Positions 28,922 to 37,894 of a DNA stretch of 64,000 bases are shown piece by piece (within the stretch, counting starts at the first letter, position 1; every line of letters starts with the position of its first letter). Under the pieces are notes generated by a model, which was not told where the DNA came from, ran no database searches, and was given only the letters and a program-made list of their open reading frames with translations. The DNA is from Phycisphaerae bacterium. GTDB lineage: Bacteria; Planctomycetota; Phycisphaerae; UBA1845; PWPN01. The stretch is from assembly GCA_018003015.1 (NCBI GenBank), contig JAGNEZ010000009.1, positions 62,001 through 126,000 on the forward strand, written 5' to 3'. Both the position numbers and the translations under genes were made by a program.

Positions 28922-30517
28922 CTAGCGGCCGAGACGCTCAACGAGGTGAAGTCGAATCGTGGCGATTGGGGCGGGAATGCCGGTCCAGATCTGGAATTGG
29001 GCGGCGGCCTGATTGACGAACATCGCGACGCCGTCGATGATGCGGCAACCGCACTCTCGGGCATCGCGGAGCAACCGGGTTTCGATCGGATTGTAGATCG
29101 TGTCAAACACGACCATGTTGCCCGAGCGCGGACCACCGGGCAGCGGCGAGTCGTCCACCTTTGGCCACATTCCGATACTGGTGCAGTTCACGACCACGTC
29201 GGCCTCGAGCCGGGCGCGATCCTCCCACGGCCGTGCGGTGGCCTGGAATTCGTCAGCCAGTCCGCGGGCCTTGTCGGCGGTGCGGTTGCAGATCGTCACC
29301 CGGCAACCAGCGTCGCGCAGACCGGCCACAATTGCCCGGCTCGCTCCGCCGGCGCCCAGGACGACCACGGCGGCATCGCCAAGATCGCCCCTCCCGGCCA
29401 GGCCGGCCATCAGGGCGTCCATCGCCCCCCGGTAGTCGGTGTTGTAGGCCGAGACTCGGGCGTCGGAGCCGTCCGGTTTCGTGCCTTTCTCCACAGACAG
29501 CGTATTGGCCGCTCCGATCCGGCGAGCCAGCGGCTCGATGTGGCCGCCGCGTTCCTCAACGTAGCGCAGCAGATTCTGCTTGTGTGGAATGGTCACGCTG
29601 CAACCCCGCAGGTCCAGCCATGGCCGGCGCAGGCACCCGTCGACGAAGGCCCTGAAGTCGGCGTAGTCCGGCTCGACCCGCATGGGCAGGTAGACGCCGT
29701 TGTGGCCAACCTCGCCGAACGCCGCGTTCATGATTGCCGGACTCATCGAGTGTGCCACCGGGCAGCCGATGACGCCGTAGACACGGGTCTCGGCGTTGAG
29801 TGCGCCCCAGCGGTACGTCTCGCGCAGCTGCGAAACCGGCATCTGGCCGGGAGCGCTCTCCTGCCCCGCTTCCAAGACTGCAAACGTCAACGCCGCCCCC
29901 CACTTGCGGGCCAGAACGCGGGTGAGTATCCCAGCCTCACCCATGGACAGGGCGATGGTCGGGCGCACAGCGGCAGACGCCCGCAGGGCCTCGAGCATGA
30001 GCAGCGAATCGGTAATCTTGTTTGCCTTGCACGCCAACTTGACAACATGGGCCGGCTCACGAGCGATGTCGGCGAGAATCGATGCCGGGCCGTCGGGGGT
30101 CCTCTCGAAGTCGTGCTTGGACAGGATGAGCCGGGCGCGCGGGCGGCCGCTATCGGCATTCACATCACAGACCAGGCCGATCTTCTGGCGGATACTGGCA
30201 CTCCGCCGCCAGGCCTCATACTCGAAGTCCAGGTAATGAGCGCCGCACAGCCCGGCCAGTTCCATGAGGCTCACCCGCCGCGATTCGTCGCCTTCCCACC
30301 GGCCACCCTCCTCGGCCGGTCTGCAGGTGACGATGATCTCGCCCGGAAATGAACGGGCGGCGTCCATCAGGCCGCGGACCGACGCCAGGTCGTGATCCAG
30401 AAGGTAGTCCAGTCGCAGTTCGATCATGTCAGCATGAGCAGCGGTTGCGGCCCGGATGTCGGCGGCCATGCGCTCATACGTATTCGCTGTCAACGGAACG
30501 CAGAGCTTTGTTGTCAT
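28922..30517 (-). CDS. aroDE: Bifunctional 3-dehydroquinate dehydratase (type I) / shikimate dehydrogenase
   Basis: A 531-residue fusion catalysing two consecutive steps of the shikimate pathway: dehydration of 3-dehydroquinate, then NADPH-dependent reduction of 3-dehydroshikimate. Residues 1-240 are type I AroD, with ELRLDYL, catalytic His135 in LSKHDF, the likely Schiff-base lysine K160 in VVKLAC, and IALSMGEAGILTR. Residues 246-531 are AroE, with GCPVAHSMSP (shikimate site), TIPHKQ (catalytic lysine), AYNTDYRGA and the NADPH loop VLGAGGASRA. ATG at 30517 follows AGGTGACC. The same fusion is known from plants and some bacteria including Chlamydiae and Planctomycetota. Confidence 0.93.
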   Translation of the reverse strand: MTTKLCVPLTANTYERMAADIRAATAAHADMIELRLDYLLDHDLASVRGLMDAARSFPGEIIVTCRPAEEGGRWEGDESRRVSLMELAGLCGAHYLDFEYEAWRRSASIRQKIGLVCDVNADSGRPRARLILSKHDFERTPDGPASILADIAREPAHVVKLACKANKITDSLLMLEALRASAAVRPTIALSMGEAGILTRVLARKWGAALTFAVLEAGQESAPGQMPVSQLRETYRWGALNAETRVYGVIGCPVAHSMSPAIMNAAFGEVGHNGVYLPMRVEPDYADFRAFVDGCLRRPWLDLRGCSVTIPHKQNLLRYVEERGGHIEPLARRIGAANTLSVEKGTKPDGSDARVSAYNTDYRGAMDALMAGLAGRGDLGDAAVVVLGAGGASRAIVAGLRDAGCRVTICNRTADKARGLADEFQATARPWEDRARLEADVVVNCTSIGMWPKVDDSPLPGGPRSGNMVVFDTIYNPIETRLLRDARECGCRIIDGVAMFVNQAAAQFQIWTGIPAPIATIRLHLVERLGR

Positions 30518-30639
30518 GGGGTCACCTGCTGACTTCTTTTCCCCGGTCAACGTTGTCTCCGCCTGACCGAGGAGGCCACTTCATCCGGTATGGTCGCTGG
30601 ATGCTATCGTCAACACCCGGGCCGCTGTAGATCCCGCTG

Positions 30640-32226
30640 TCAGTCCTTGGCGGCCGCGGGCGGACTAAGCGCCTTGGCAAGCCCCCTGACGACCCGGTTG
30701 ACGGCATTGAGGAACGCCAGAGCGCTGGCTTCGATCACATCGGTGGACCGGCCGCGCCCGCGATACGATTTGCCGCGGGCCACGAGTTCCAGCTGGACTT
30801 CGCCCTGGGCGTCGCGCCCACCAGTCAAGGCGTGCAGGTCATACTCCTTGAGCACCGCATCCACGCCGGTCATGCGCAGGATACAGGTGAACGCGGCGTC
30901 GATCGGCCCGTCACCGGTGGCGGCGTCGGTCACAACCTCGTCGTTCTGGTGGTTCTTCAGACGAACGGTCGCGGTTGGCACGACGCCGGTTCCGCCAGTC
31001 GTCTGCAGGGCGACCAGTTCCCAAGCCCGGCCATCGTCGGCTTCGTCCAGGATCTGGCGGACAATCGCCTCCAGATCCTCGTCGAAGACCTCCTTCTTGC
31101 GGTCGGCCAAGCTCTTGAACTGGGCAAACACCTGATCCAGCCGGCTGTCGTCCAGATCAAAACCCAACTGCATCAGCCGCTCGCGGAGCGCATGCCGGCC
31201 AGAATGCTTGCCGAGCACCAACGTCGAGGCGGTAATGCCCACGTCCTCAGGATTCATGATTTCGTAGGTGGACCGGTGAGCGAGCATACCATGCTGATGG
31301 ATGCCGGCTTCATGGGCAAACGCGTTCTCCCCGACGATGGCCTTGTTCCGCTGGACATGCAGGCCGGTCAATGCACTTACCAGGCGGGACAGCGGATACA
31401 GCCGCTTGGTGTTGATCCGTGTCTGACACCGGAAGACGTCGGCCCGGGTGCGGATGGCCATGACGACTTCTTCCAGACTCGCATTCCCCGCCCGTTCGCC
31501 GATGCCGTTGATGGTGCACTCGACCTGCCGAGCACCCGCCCGAACGGCCGCCAGCGAGTTGGCCACCGCCAAACCCAGATCGTTGTGGCAGTGGACGCTG
31601 ATGACCGCCTTGCTGATGCTCTTCACGTTGGCGAAGAGATACTTGATGATGTCCTCGAAGTGATCGGGGGTCGAATAGCCTACAGTGTCGGGGATGTTCA
31701 CCGTCGTCGCCCCGGCCTCGATGACGGCTTCGACGACCTCGGCCAGAAAGGGCAACTCGGTCCGGGACGCATCTTCCGGCGAGAATTCGACGTCGTCGAC
31801 GAAGCCTTTGGCCAGCTTTACGCCTTCGACGCTCAGCTTGATGATCTCCTTCTCGGCTCGCTTCAGCTTGTACTGGCGGTGAATGGCCGAGGTCGCACAG
31901 AAAGCGTGGATGCGCGGCTTGGCCGCACCCTTGACTGCCTCCGCGGCCCGAACGATGTCTTTCTCCGTACAGCGGGCCAGTCCCGCGACCGCGCTGTTCC
32001 TGATCACGCCGGCGATCTGCCGGACGGCCTCGAAGTCGTCGGGCGAGGTGATGGGAAAACCGGCTTCGATGACGTCCACGTTAAGGAGCTCGAGCTGCTT
32101 GGCGATCTCCAGCTTCTGAGTGGTGTTCAACGACGCTCCCGGAGACTGCTCCCCGTCCCGGAGCGTGGTATCGAAGATGCGGATCATGGGCCGATCTTTC
32201 GTTCCCGACGGCTCGCTCGCGCTCAT
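30640..32226 (-). CDS. leuA: 2-isopropylmalate synthase
   Basis: A 528-residue LeuA, which condenses acetyl-CoA with 2-oxoisovalerate as the first committed step of leucine synthesis. The metal-binding [13 protein letters not shown] lies near residues 18-30, [18 protein letters not shown] near 205-222, and the helix [14 protein letters not shown] after it. The C-terminal ~140 residues are the leucine-binding regulatory domain ([20 protein letters not shown]), so feedback inhibition is expected. ATG at 32226 follows GGAGGTAGACAGGCC. It is preceded by a leader ORF and terminator that look like a leucine attenuator (32331-32536). Confidence 0.94.
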   Translation of the reverse strand: MSASEPSGTKDRPMIRIFDTTLRDGEQSPGASLNTTQKLEIAKQLELLNVDVIEAGFPITSPDDFEAVRQIAGVIRNSAVAGLARCTEKDIVRAAEAVKGAAKPRIHAFCATSAIHRQYKLKRAEKEIIKLSVEGVKLAKGFVDDVEFSPEDASRTELPFLAEVVEAVIEAGATTVNIPDTVGYSTPDHFEDIIKYLFANVKSISKAVISVHCHNDLGLAVANSLAAVRAGARQVECTINGIGERAGNASLEEVVMAIRTRADVFRCQTRINTKRLYPLSRLVSALTGLHVQRNKAIVGENAFAHEAGIHQHGMLAHRSTYEIMNPEDVGITASTLVLGKHSGRHALRERLMQLGFDLDDSRLDQVFAQFKSLADRKKEVFDEDLEAIVRQILDEADDGRAWELVALQTTGGTGVVPTATVRLKNHQNDEVVTDAATGDGPIDAAFTCILRMTGVDAVLKEYDLHALTGGRDAQGEVQLELVARGKSYRGRGRSTDVIEASALAFLNAVNRVVRGLAKALSPPAAAKD

Positions 32227-32330
32227 GGCCTGTCTACCTCCAACTCCCTTAGGCGTACACGTTACCCCGGGTCCACCGGGGTTACCAGCCCACCGGTCAC
32301 CCGGCGAGGCGGCAGTTGAACTCACCAACG

Positions 32331-32363
32331 AAAAAAGCCCCACGCTTGGTTGCGTAGGGCTTC
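32331..32363 (-). terminator. Attenuator terminator upstream of leuA
   Basis: On the minus strand AAGCCCTACGC (32362-32352) pairs with GCGTGGGGCTT (32345-32335): 11 bp including one U-G pair, with a 6-nt loop AACCAA. Six T follow at 32336-32331. It lies about 105 nt upstream of the leuA start and inside the leader transcript, so it would stop transcription before leuA. Confidence 0.85.
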
Positions 32364-32409
32364 TCGATTCCAGCTTCTTCTTTCGGTCAGCCGGCCGAAG
32401 ACCCTACGC
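32352..32409 (-). promoter_or_regulatory. Antiterminator pairing segments of the leu attenuator
   Basis: GCGTAGGGTCTTC (32409-32397), within the last codons of the leader ORF, is complementary to GAAGCCCTACGC (32363-32352), the 5' arm of the terminator, with one bulged T. The two pairings (antiterminator, terminator) exclude each other. A ribosome at the leader stop codon would cover most of the first segment; one stalled at the Leu codons would leave it free. Confidence 0.75.
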
Positions 32410-32500
32410 GCAGACCAACAAGCAGCAGGCCAAGGGCGAGCCCCAGCTCTGCTGCCCCGCTCACGCGCAAGGTCGAGTTATAGGCCGAAACCGACATCAT
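32387..32500 (-). CDS. leuL: Leucine-rich leader peptide of leuA
   Basis: A 37-codon ORF beginning with tandem ATG codons at 32500 and 32497 and ending in TGA at 32389-32387. Codons 19-30 encode LGLALGLLLVGL, seven leucines in twelve residues, including three consecutive Leu codons (CTG CTG CTT). There is no Shine-Dalgarno sequence. The -10 box of a near-consensus promoter ends seven bases before the first ATG, so the message would be leaderless. An in-frame ATG at 32512 lies inside the -10 box and is unlikely to be used. The peptide probably has no function of its own; its translation senses charged tRNA-Leu. Confidence 0.78.
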   Translation of the reverse strand: MMSVSAYNSTLRVSGAAELGLALGLLLVGLRVGSSAG

Positions 32501-32507
32501 ACTGGGG

Positions 32508-32536
32508 ATCATATCGGCTCGAGCCACGCTTGTCAA
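32508..32536 (-). promoter_or_regulatory. Promoter of the leuL-leuA transcript
   Basis: Consensus TTGACA (32536-32531), exactly 17-nt spacer, TATGAT (32513-32508). It is the best sigma-70-type promoter I found in the window. The predicted start of transcription is at or next to the leader ATG at 32500. Confidence 0.82.
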
Positions 32537-32661
32537 CAAGTGAATTCGTGTTTTCCGGGCCGGGTAGCGGCTGGCCAAGCTCTGGTGTATCCTGCCCACG
32601 GGAACGGACAGCTGCTGTCTGGGCTCGTCCGGCCCCTCAACCACGATCCTTCGAGGTGTCT

Positions 32662-35013
32662 ATGAAACCCAGTGTGTTTGTGATGGCGGTGGCCATGACC
32701 CTGGCCGCGGGACTCCAACTGCGGGCCGAGCCCCCTTCGCATGCCCGATTGCAGGCCGTGCCCTTCACCCAAGTCCAGATCCAGGACGAGTTCTGGCTGC
32801 CGCGGATCGAAACCAACCGGAAGGTCACCCTGCCCCATAACATCAAACTGTGCGAGGACACCAAACGAATCGACAACTTCGCCGTCGCCGGCAAGAGAAA
32901 GGAGGGCAAGTTCGAGGGAATCTACTACAACGACTCCGACGTCTACAAGGTCATCGAAGGCGCCGCCTACACACTGGCTCTGCACCCCGACAAGGAGTTG
33001 GAGGCCAAGACCGATGAGATCATCGACCTCATCACCTCGGCTCAGCAGCCGGACGGCTACCTGAACACCTACTACACGCTGGTTGAGCCCGGCAAGCGAT
33101 GGACCGACCTGCCGGTCAAGCATGAGCTGTACTGTGCCGGCCACATGTTCGAGGCGGCGGTGGCCTATTGCCAGGCGACCGGCAAGCGCAAGTTCCTCGA
33201 GGCCTCCTGTCGCATGGCCGATCATATCGACGATGTGTTCGGACCGGGCAAGCTGATTGGCTACTCGGGCCACGAGGAGATCGAACTGGCCCTGGTCAAG
33301 CTCTACCGTGCCACCGGCAACGAGAAGTACCGGAAGCTGGCGGAGAGGTTCGTCGCCATCCGCGGCCAGGAGCGCAACCCGAAGGAGGAGTACCGCCAGG
33401 CCCATCTGCCGGTCAAGGAGCAGAGAGAAATCGTGGGGCATGCGGTACGGGCCATGTACCTGTACAGCGGCGTGGCCGACATCGCCGCGATGACCGGCGA
33501 CCAGGGCTACAACGATGCCATGGAGCGGCTTTGGCAGAACGTCACTGGCCGCAAGATGTACCTGACAGGCGGCATCGGGGCCGAGGCCCGCAACGAGGGT
33601 TTCTCCGCCGACTTTGACCTGCCCAACGACTCCGCCTACGCCGAGACCTGCGCCGCGATCGGCATGTGCTATTGGAACCACCGTCTGCTGCTGCTGCATG
33701 CCGACGGGCGGTTCACCGACATCCTCGAGCGGGTCATGTACAACGGGGCCCTGGCCGGCGTCTCGCTGGGCGGCGACCGGTTCTTCTACGTGAACCCGCT
33801 GGCCAGCCGCGGCGGGCACCATCGCCAAGCGTGGTTCGGCACCGCCTGCTGCCCGAGCAACGTGGTTCGCTGGCTGCCCTCGCTGGGCGGGTACATCTAT
33901 GCCCAGAACGACAAGGGCGTTTGGGTCAATCTCTATGTGGCCAGCACCGCCAAGATGACGCTGGCGGGCAACGAGGTGAGGCTGGTCCAGGAGACCCAGT
34001 ATCCCTGGTCCGGTCAGGTCAAGATCAAGCTGGAGACGGCCAAGCCCACCAGCTTCAGCGTGAATCTGCACATCCCCGCGTGGTGCGAGGCCTTCGCAGT
34101 CAGCGTGAACGGAGGGGAGATTGCCGGGGTGAAGCCGGAAAAGGGCTACCTGCCCCTCTGCCGGGAGTTCAAGAGCGGGGACGTGATCGACCTCAATCTG
34201 GCCATGCCGGCGCGGCGAGTGGAGTCGGACCCGCGGATCAAGGGCAACGTCGGGCGGGTAGCCATCGAGCGCGGCCCGCTGGTCTACTGCCTCGAGGGCA
34301 CGGACAACGCCGGCAGAGTCCGCAACGCGGCACTTCCCCGAGAAGCCAAGTTGACCGAGAAGCTGGAGCCGAAGCTGCTCGACGGGGTGGTGGTGATTAC
34401 CGCGGATGCGCTGGCGGCCGGCCGGGCCGACTGGGGTGGGGCGCTGTACGGCAAAGCGAGCGAGGCCGCCAAGGCGAAGCTGACCGCGGTGCCGTACTAC
34501 GCTTGGGACAACCGCGAGCCGGGCGAAATGGTCGTCTGGATCCCCGAGGCCACCGGCTTGGCCGAGGCGTCGCTTCCGCCGACCAAGGCAACCCGGGCCA
34601 AGGTCATCGCCTCCCGATGCTGGGAACGTGACACGGTCGCCGCGGTGAATGACGGGGCCATGCCGGCGCACTCGAACGACACCGGCGCCCCGCGGTTCAC
34701 CTGGTGGCCGAATAAGGGCACTCAGGAGTGGATCGAGTACCGCTTCGAGCGCCCCGAGATGGTCTCCTCCGCCGAGGTGTACTGGTTCGATGACTCGACC
34801 ACCCAGGGAGGCTGCCGCGTGCCGAAGTCCTGGAAGCTGCTCTGGAAAAAGGGCGACCAGTGGGAACCAGTGCAGGCCCCGGCGGGATTCCCGGTCCAGC
34901 GCGACCAGTTCAACCGGGTGACGTTCACTCCGGTACCTACGATGACGCTCCGGATCGAGGTCCAACTCCAGGATGGGATGAGCGGGGGGATTCTGGAGTG
35001 GCGAGTACCGTAG
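32662..35013 (+). CDS. GH127-type beta-L-arabinofuranosidase, secreted
   Basis: A 783-residue exported glycoside hydrolase. A signal peptide covers residues 1-22 (VFVMAVAMTLAAGLQLRAE). The catalytic alpha/alpha barrel has the GH127 zinc site: E328 and C330 in YAETCAAIGM, and C396/C397 in GTACCPSN. In the characterised family member HypBA1 the equivalent cysteine is the nucleophile. Beta-sandwich domains follow. The last ~150 residues (WIEYRFERPEMVSSAEVYWF) resemble a discoidin/F5-8C-type carbohydrate-binding module. It probably releases L-arabinofuranose from plant or algal glycans in the periplasm. The start follows CGAGGTGTCT. Confidence 0.9.
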   Translation: MKPSVFVMAVAMTLAAGLQLRAEPPSHARLQAVPFTQVQIQDEFWLPRIETNRKVTLPHNIKLCEDTKRIDNFAVAGKRKEGKFEGIYYNDSDVYKVIEGAAYTLALHPDKELEAKTDEIIDLITSAQQPDGYLNTYYTLVEPGKRWTDLPVKHELYCAGHMFEAAVAYCQATGKRKFLEASCRMADHIDDVFGPGKLIGYSGHEEIELALVKLYRATGNEKYRKLAERFVAIRGQERNPKEEYRQAHLPVKEQREIVGHAVRAMYLYSGVADIAAMTGDQGYNDAMERLWQNVTGRKMYLTGGIGAEARNEGFSADFDLPNDSAYAETCAAIGMCYWNHRLLLLHADGRFTDILERVMYNGALAGVSLGGDRFFYVNPLASRGGHHRQAWFGTACCPSNVVRWLPSLGGYIYAQNDKGVWVNLYVASTAKMTLAGNEVRLVQETQYPWSGQVKIKLETAKPTSFSVNLHIPAWCEAFAVSVNGGEIAGVKPEKGYLPLCREFKSGDVIDLNLAMPARRVESDPRIKGNVGRVAIERGPLVYCLEGTDNAGRVRNAALPREAKLTEKLEPKLLDGVVVITADALAAGRADWGGALYGKASEAAKAKLTAVPYYAWDNREPGEMVVWIPEATGLAEASLPPTKATRAKVIASRCWERDTVAAVNDGAMPAHSNDTGAPRFTWWPNKGTQEWIEYRFERPEMVSSAEVYWFDDSTTQGGCRVPKSWKLLWKKGDQWEPVQAPAGFPVQRDQFNRVTFTPVPTMTLRIEVQLQDGMSGGILEWRVP

Positions 35014-35143
35014 CAGCGGATCGCGCGTGCGTCGTCCCGCCGATCTCCTGTGAGGGCGAGACCTCGCCCCTCTCACAAGGCCGATGAGACACCGAGCAGG
35101 CAATCATGAAGACAAGATACACTGCATCCAGCGAGGAACGCCC

Positions 35144-36997
35144 ATGACTCCGGCGATCGCAACCCAACGCAACCCCTGGGCCTGGATCCCGTCGCTGTAC
35201 TTCGTCCAGGGCATTCCGTACGTCATGGCCAACGTGGTTTCGGTCATCCTGTACAAGCGGCTGGGAATCTCCAACACGGACATTGCCCTGTACACGAGCT
35301 GGCTCTACCTGCCCTGGGCCCTCAAACCGCTGTGGAGTCCCTTTGTGGACATGTTCGGAACCAAGCGGCGGTGGGTGCTGGCGATGCAGATCCTCCTGGG
35401 CGCACTCCTCGCCTGCGTGGCCCTTACCATCCCGATGCCCAGGTTCTTCCAGTACACGCTCGCTTTCTTCTGGCTGCTGGCCTTCAGCTCGGCGACCTAT
35501 GACATCGCGGCCGACGGATTCTATATGCTTGGCCTTCAACAGCATCAGCAGGCCGCCTTCGTGGGCGTACGCAGCACGTTCTATCGTATCGCGACCATTG
35601 CCTCCCAGGGCCTGCTGGTGATTCTGGCCGGGGCGATTGAAAGCCACAGCGGTCTGCCACCGGTGGAGTTCCAGGTCATGGCCAGGACACAAGTGGCCGC
35701 AACGACTTCCACGCCGACTACGCCGCCGAGTCCCGCCGCCGACGACGGTCCGGTCCACATCGTCGTCGAATCGGCCCGCGTGGAAATGGGCTTGACGCCG
35801 CCGGACAAGGCCGTGCTCCAGGAGCTTCTGCAACAGGCCCGGTCGAGCAACATCGAGAACGGTTTCTGCCCAGCCCCGCAAACCGGCGGGAAACAGGAGC
35901 CCTCCTTCTGGACTCGACGCGTGGCAACGCCGCTCAAGGAATCACTGAAGAAGCACTTCGGTGACCCGCGCAAGAGCACCGACAAGCGAGCCGGAAGCCT
36001 CGCCACGGCGACCATTCGCCTTTCGGGGCCACCGCAACCGGGCCAGACCGTCGCGGTCGTGGTCAGCCGAACCAGAGGTGACGAGAATATCGAGGCGATC
36101 GAAGGGGCACGGCTGGCATTCACCGACCAGAACTGGAACCGGCCGGCGCGGGTCGTCCTCCAGGTCGATCCCAAGCTGGACAAGGAGGTGACCACCACGT
36201 TCCAGGCCTCCGCCGGGAACATCCCGTTGGCATGGAGCACAGTATTCGCGGTTCTGGCGGCGGTGTTTGTGGCCTTTTGCATCTACCACCGGTTCATCCT
36301 GCCCTATCCCGCGGCCGACCGGCCCTCCCTGTCCACAACCGAAAGCAGTCCGCTCGGGGAGTTCTTCCGTACTTTCGCGCTGTTCTTCCAGAAGAAGCGA
36401 ATCTTGGCTGCGATTCTCTTTCTTCTGTTCTTCCGATTCGCCGAAGCCCAGCTGGTCAAGATGGTCTCCCCCTTCCTGCTCGACGGCCGCGAGGTGGGCG
36501 GCCTGGGCCTGACCACAAGCGAGGTTGGCGTGGCCTACGGAACGGTAGGGATTGCCGCCCTGACGGTCGGCGGTCTGCTCGGAGGGTATGTCATCTACCG
36601 GGAGGGTCTGCGCTTCTGGCTCTGGCCCATGGTGCTCATCATGCACCTGCCGGATCTGGCGTTCGTCTACCTTTCCTACGCCCAGCCGGAGAACATGTAC
36701 CTGATCAGTGCCGCGGTCGCAACCGAGCAGTTCGGGTATGGCTTCGGCTTCACCGCCTACATGATGTTCATGATCCTGCTGGCCGAGGGGGAACACAAGA
36801 CCGCCCACTACGCGATCTGTACCGGCTTCATGGCACTGGGCATGATGATCCCGGGCATGTACAGCGGCTGGCTCCAGGAGACCATCGGCTACCAGCACTT
36901 CTTCGTCTGGGTCCTGTTGTCGACCATCCCGGGTTTCCTGGTCGCCGCCCTGGTCAAGATCCCGTCCGACTTCGGGCGTAAGAAGCAGGCGGCGTAG
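35144..36997 (+). CDS. AmpG-like MFS transporter with a ~195-residue extra domain
   Basis: A 617-residue inner-membrane transporter. The N half has helices from residue 13 onward, with WIPSLYFVQGIPYVMANVVS and LPWALKPLWSPFVDMFGTKR, typical of AmpG-like or acetyl-CoA-transporter-like MFS proteins. Between helices near 150-165 and 362-383 lies a hydrophilic insertion. It begins with a Thr/Pro-rich linker (AATTSTPTTPPSPAADDGP) and contains beta-rich sequence (VHIVVESARVEMGL, TATIRLSGPPQPGQTVAVVV). The C half then completes the helices. ATG at 35144 follows GCGAGGAACGCCC. It lies 130 nt after the GH127 gene, so sugar or muropeptide uptake is a reasonable guess. Confidence 0.82.
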   Translation: MTPAIATQRNPWAWIPSLYFVQGIPYVMANVVSVILYKRLGISNTDIALYTSWLYLPWALKPLWSPFVDMFGTKRRWVLAMQILLGALLACVALTIPMPRFFQYTLAFFWLLAFSSATYDIAADGFYMLGLQQHQQAAFVGVRSTFYRIATIASQGLLVILAGAIESHSGLPPVEFQVMARTQVAATTSTPTTPPSPAADDGPVHIVVESARVEMGLTPPDKAVLQELLQQARSSNIENGFCPAPQTGGKQEPSFWTRRVATPLKESLKKHFGDPRKSTDKRAGSLATATIRLSGPPQPGQTVAVVVSRTRGDENIEAIEGARLAFTDQNWNRPARVVLQVDPKLDKEVTTTFQASAGNIPLAWSTVFAVLAAVFVAFCIYHRFILPYPAADRPSLSTTESSPLGEFFRTFALFFQKKRILAAILFLLFFRFAEAQLVKMVSPFLLDGREVGGLGLTTSEVGVAYGTVGIAALTVGGLLGGYVIYREGLRFWLWPMVLIMHLPDLAFVYLSYAQPENMYLISAAVATEQFGYGFGFTAYMMFMILLAEGEHKTAHYAICTGFMALGMMIPGMYSGWLQETIGYQHFFVWVLLSTIPGFLVAALVKIPSDFGRKKQAA

Positions 36998-37342
36998 GTC
37001 CTCGGCCAAACCGATACGGCGCGTGGCGACGGAGGATTTCGGCGCGCGTCGTCGGGCCGCCTTTCGGTTTTCGGCCTTCTCTCCACTACTCCCCTACTCC
37101 GCTTTCCGTCCTCCGCCCAACCCGAAAACAAGACCGAGAAGCCCCCTTGGCACCCCGGCGAGCGGCTGGCGTCAACCTGCAGAACTGGAGAACCCTCCAA
37201 ACCGGGGTAGGTGTAACAAGGGGGCGGTAGTATAATGGTGGAAAACGACCCGGCCGCGTAACCGGGCAAGGTCACATGGGAAATCGGATAAGCAGTACCG
37301 GTTCATCTCCTTGGGTCCATAACCGAACAGGAGGATATCCTC
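36998..37342. other. Intergenic region with a promoter and structured leader
   Basis: About 345 bases. A perfect TATAAT at 37231-37236 (weak -35) would give a leader of about 100 nt for the next gene. Within it, GACCCGG (37247 onward) and CCGGG-CAA-GGTC can form a hairpin. No known riboswitch was recognised. Confidence 0.45.
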
Positions 37343-37894
37343 ATGTACCCGAGAATCCGTAGATCCTCTGCGGCGGCCTTGCTGTGCCTGGGGCTGCTCA
37401 CCTTCGCGGTGGGCGGGCCTACGTGCTGGCCGTCACCCACCAGCTGGAACCAGAAGACGGTCACGTTCCCGGCTTATTCATTCCCGGTCGGCGAACCGAG
37501 CTACTGGTTCGACCTGACCGAGTGGACGCGGCCCGACCGACCCACGACCTTCACCGTCGATTTCACCACCACCAAGTCCCTCGATTTCGTCAACGACGCC
37601 AACGGCGACGGCACCTACAATCCCGAGGAACTGGATGATGTGCGCGCGTGGGCCATGCTCCAGAACGGCCACGGCGGGGGGACGACCAGTTACCTGCCGA
37701 TGAAACTGAAGTTCATTTCGTACCATAAATACCAGGCAACGCTTGTGGGCCTGGCTCCCGACTTTGCCACTGGACAAGGGTCACCTGCCAAATGGAAGGT
37801 CCGAGTGGACAAACGATACCATGGCGACCCGGACCTCGACTTTACCATGGAGGTCAACTGCCAGGTCACGTTCACGCCGTGGGGACAGCTTTGA
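37343..37894 (+). CDS. Small secreted protein with an EF-hand-like loop
   Basis: A 183-residue exported protein of unknown function. The signal peptide is at residues about 7-25 (SSAAALLCLGLLTFAVGGP). The mature part is beta-rich (PTTFTVDFTTTKSLDFV) and contains a calcium-binding-like loop DANGDGTYNPEELDD. ATG at 37343 follows CAGGAGGATATCCTC, a strong ribosome site. I recognise no family. Confidence 0.7.
   Translation: MYPRIRRSSAAALLCLGLLTFAVGGPTCWPSPTSWNQKTVTFPAYSFPVGEPSYWFDLTEWTRPDRPTTFTVDFTTTKSLDFVNDANGDGTYNPEELDDVRAWAMLQNGHGGGTTSYLPMKLKFISYHKYQATLVGLAPDFATGQGSPAKWKVRVDKRYHGDPDLDFTMEVNCQVTFTPWGQL

Noticed and set aside
32533-35103. An 856-codon minus-strand frame opposite the GH127 gene
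   Set aside because: It mirrors the codon bias of a GC-rich gene, has His/Asp/Arg-rich composition and no ribosome site or domain.
35942-37009. A 355-codon minus-strand frame opposite the MFS transporter
   Set aside because: Polar, charged antisense product of a membrane-protein gene with no motif.
37231-37342. Cyclic-di-GMP (GEMM) riboswitch before the small secreted protein
   Set aside because: The leader lacks the conserved core sequence of that class; only a generic hairpin is seen.
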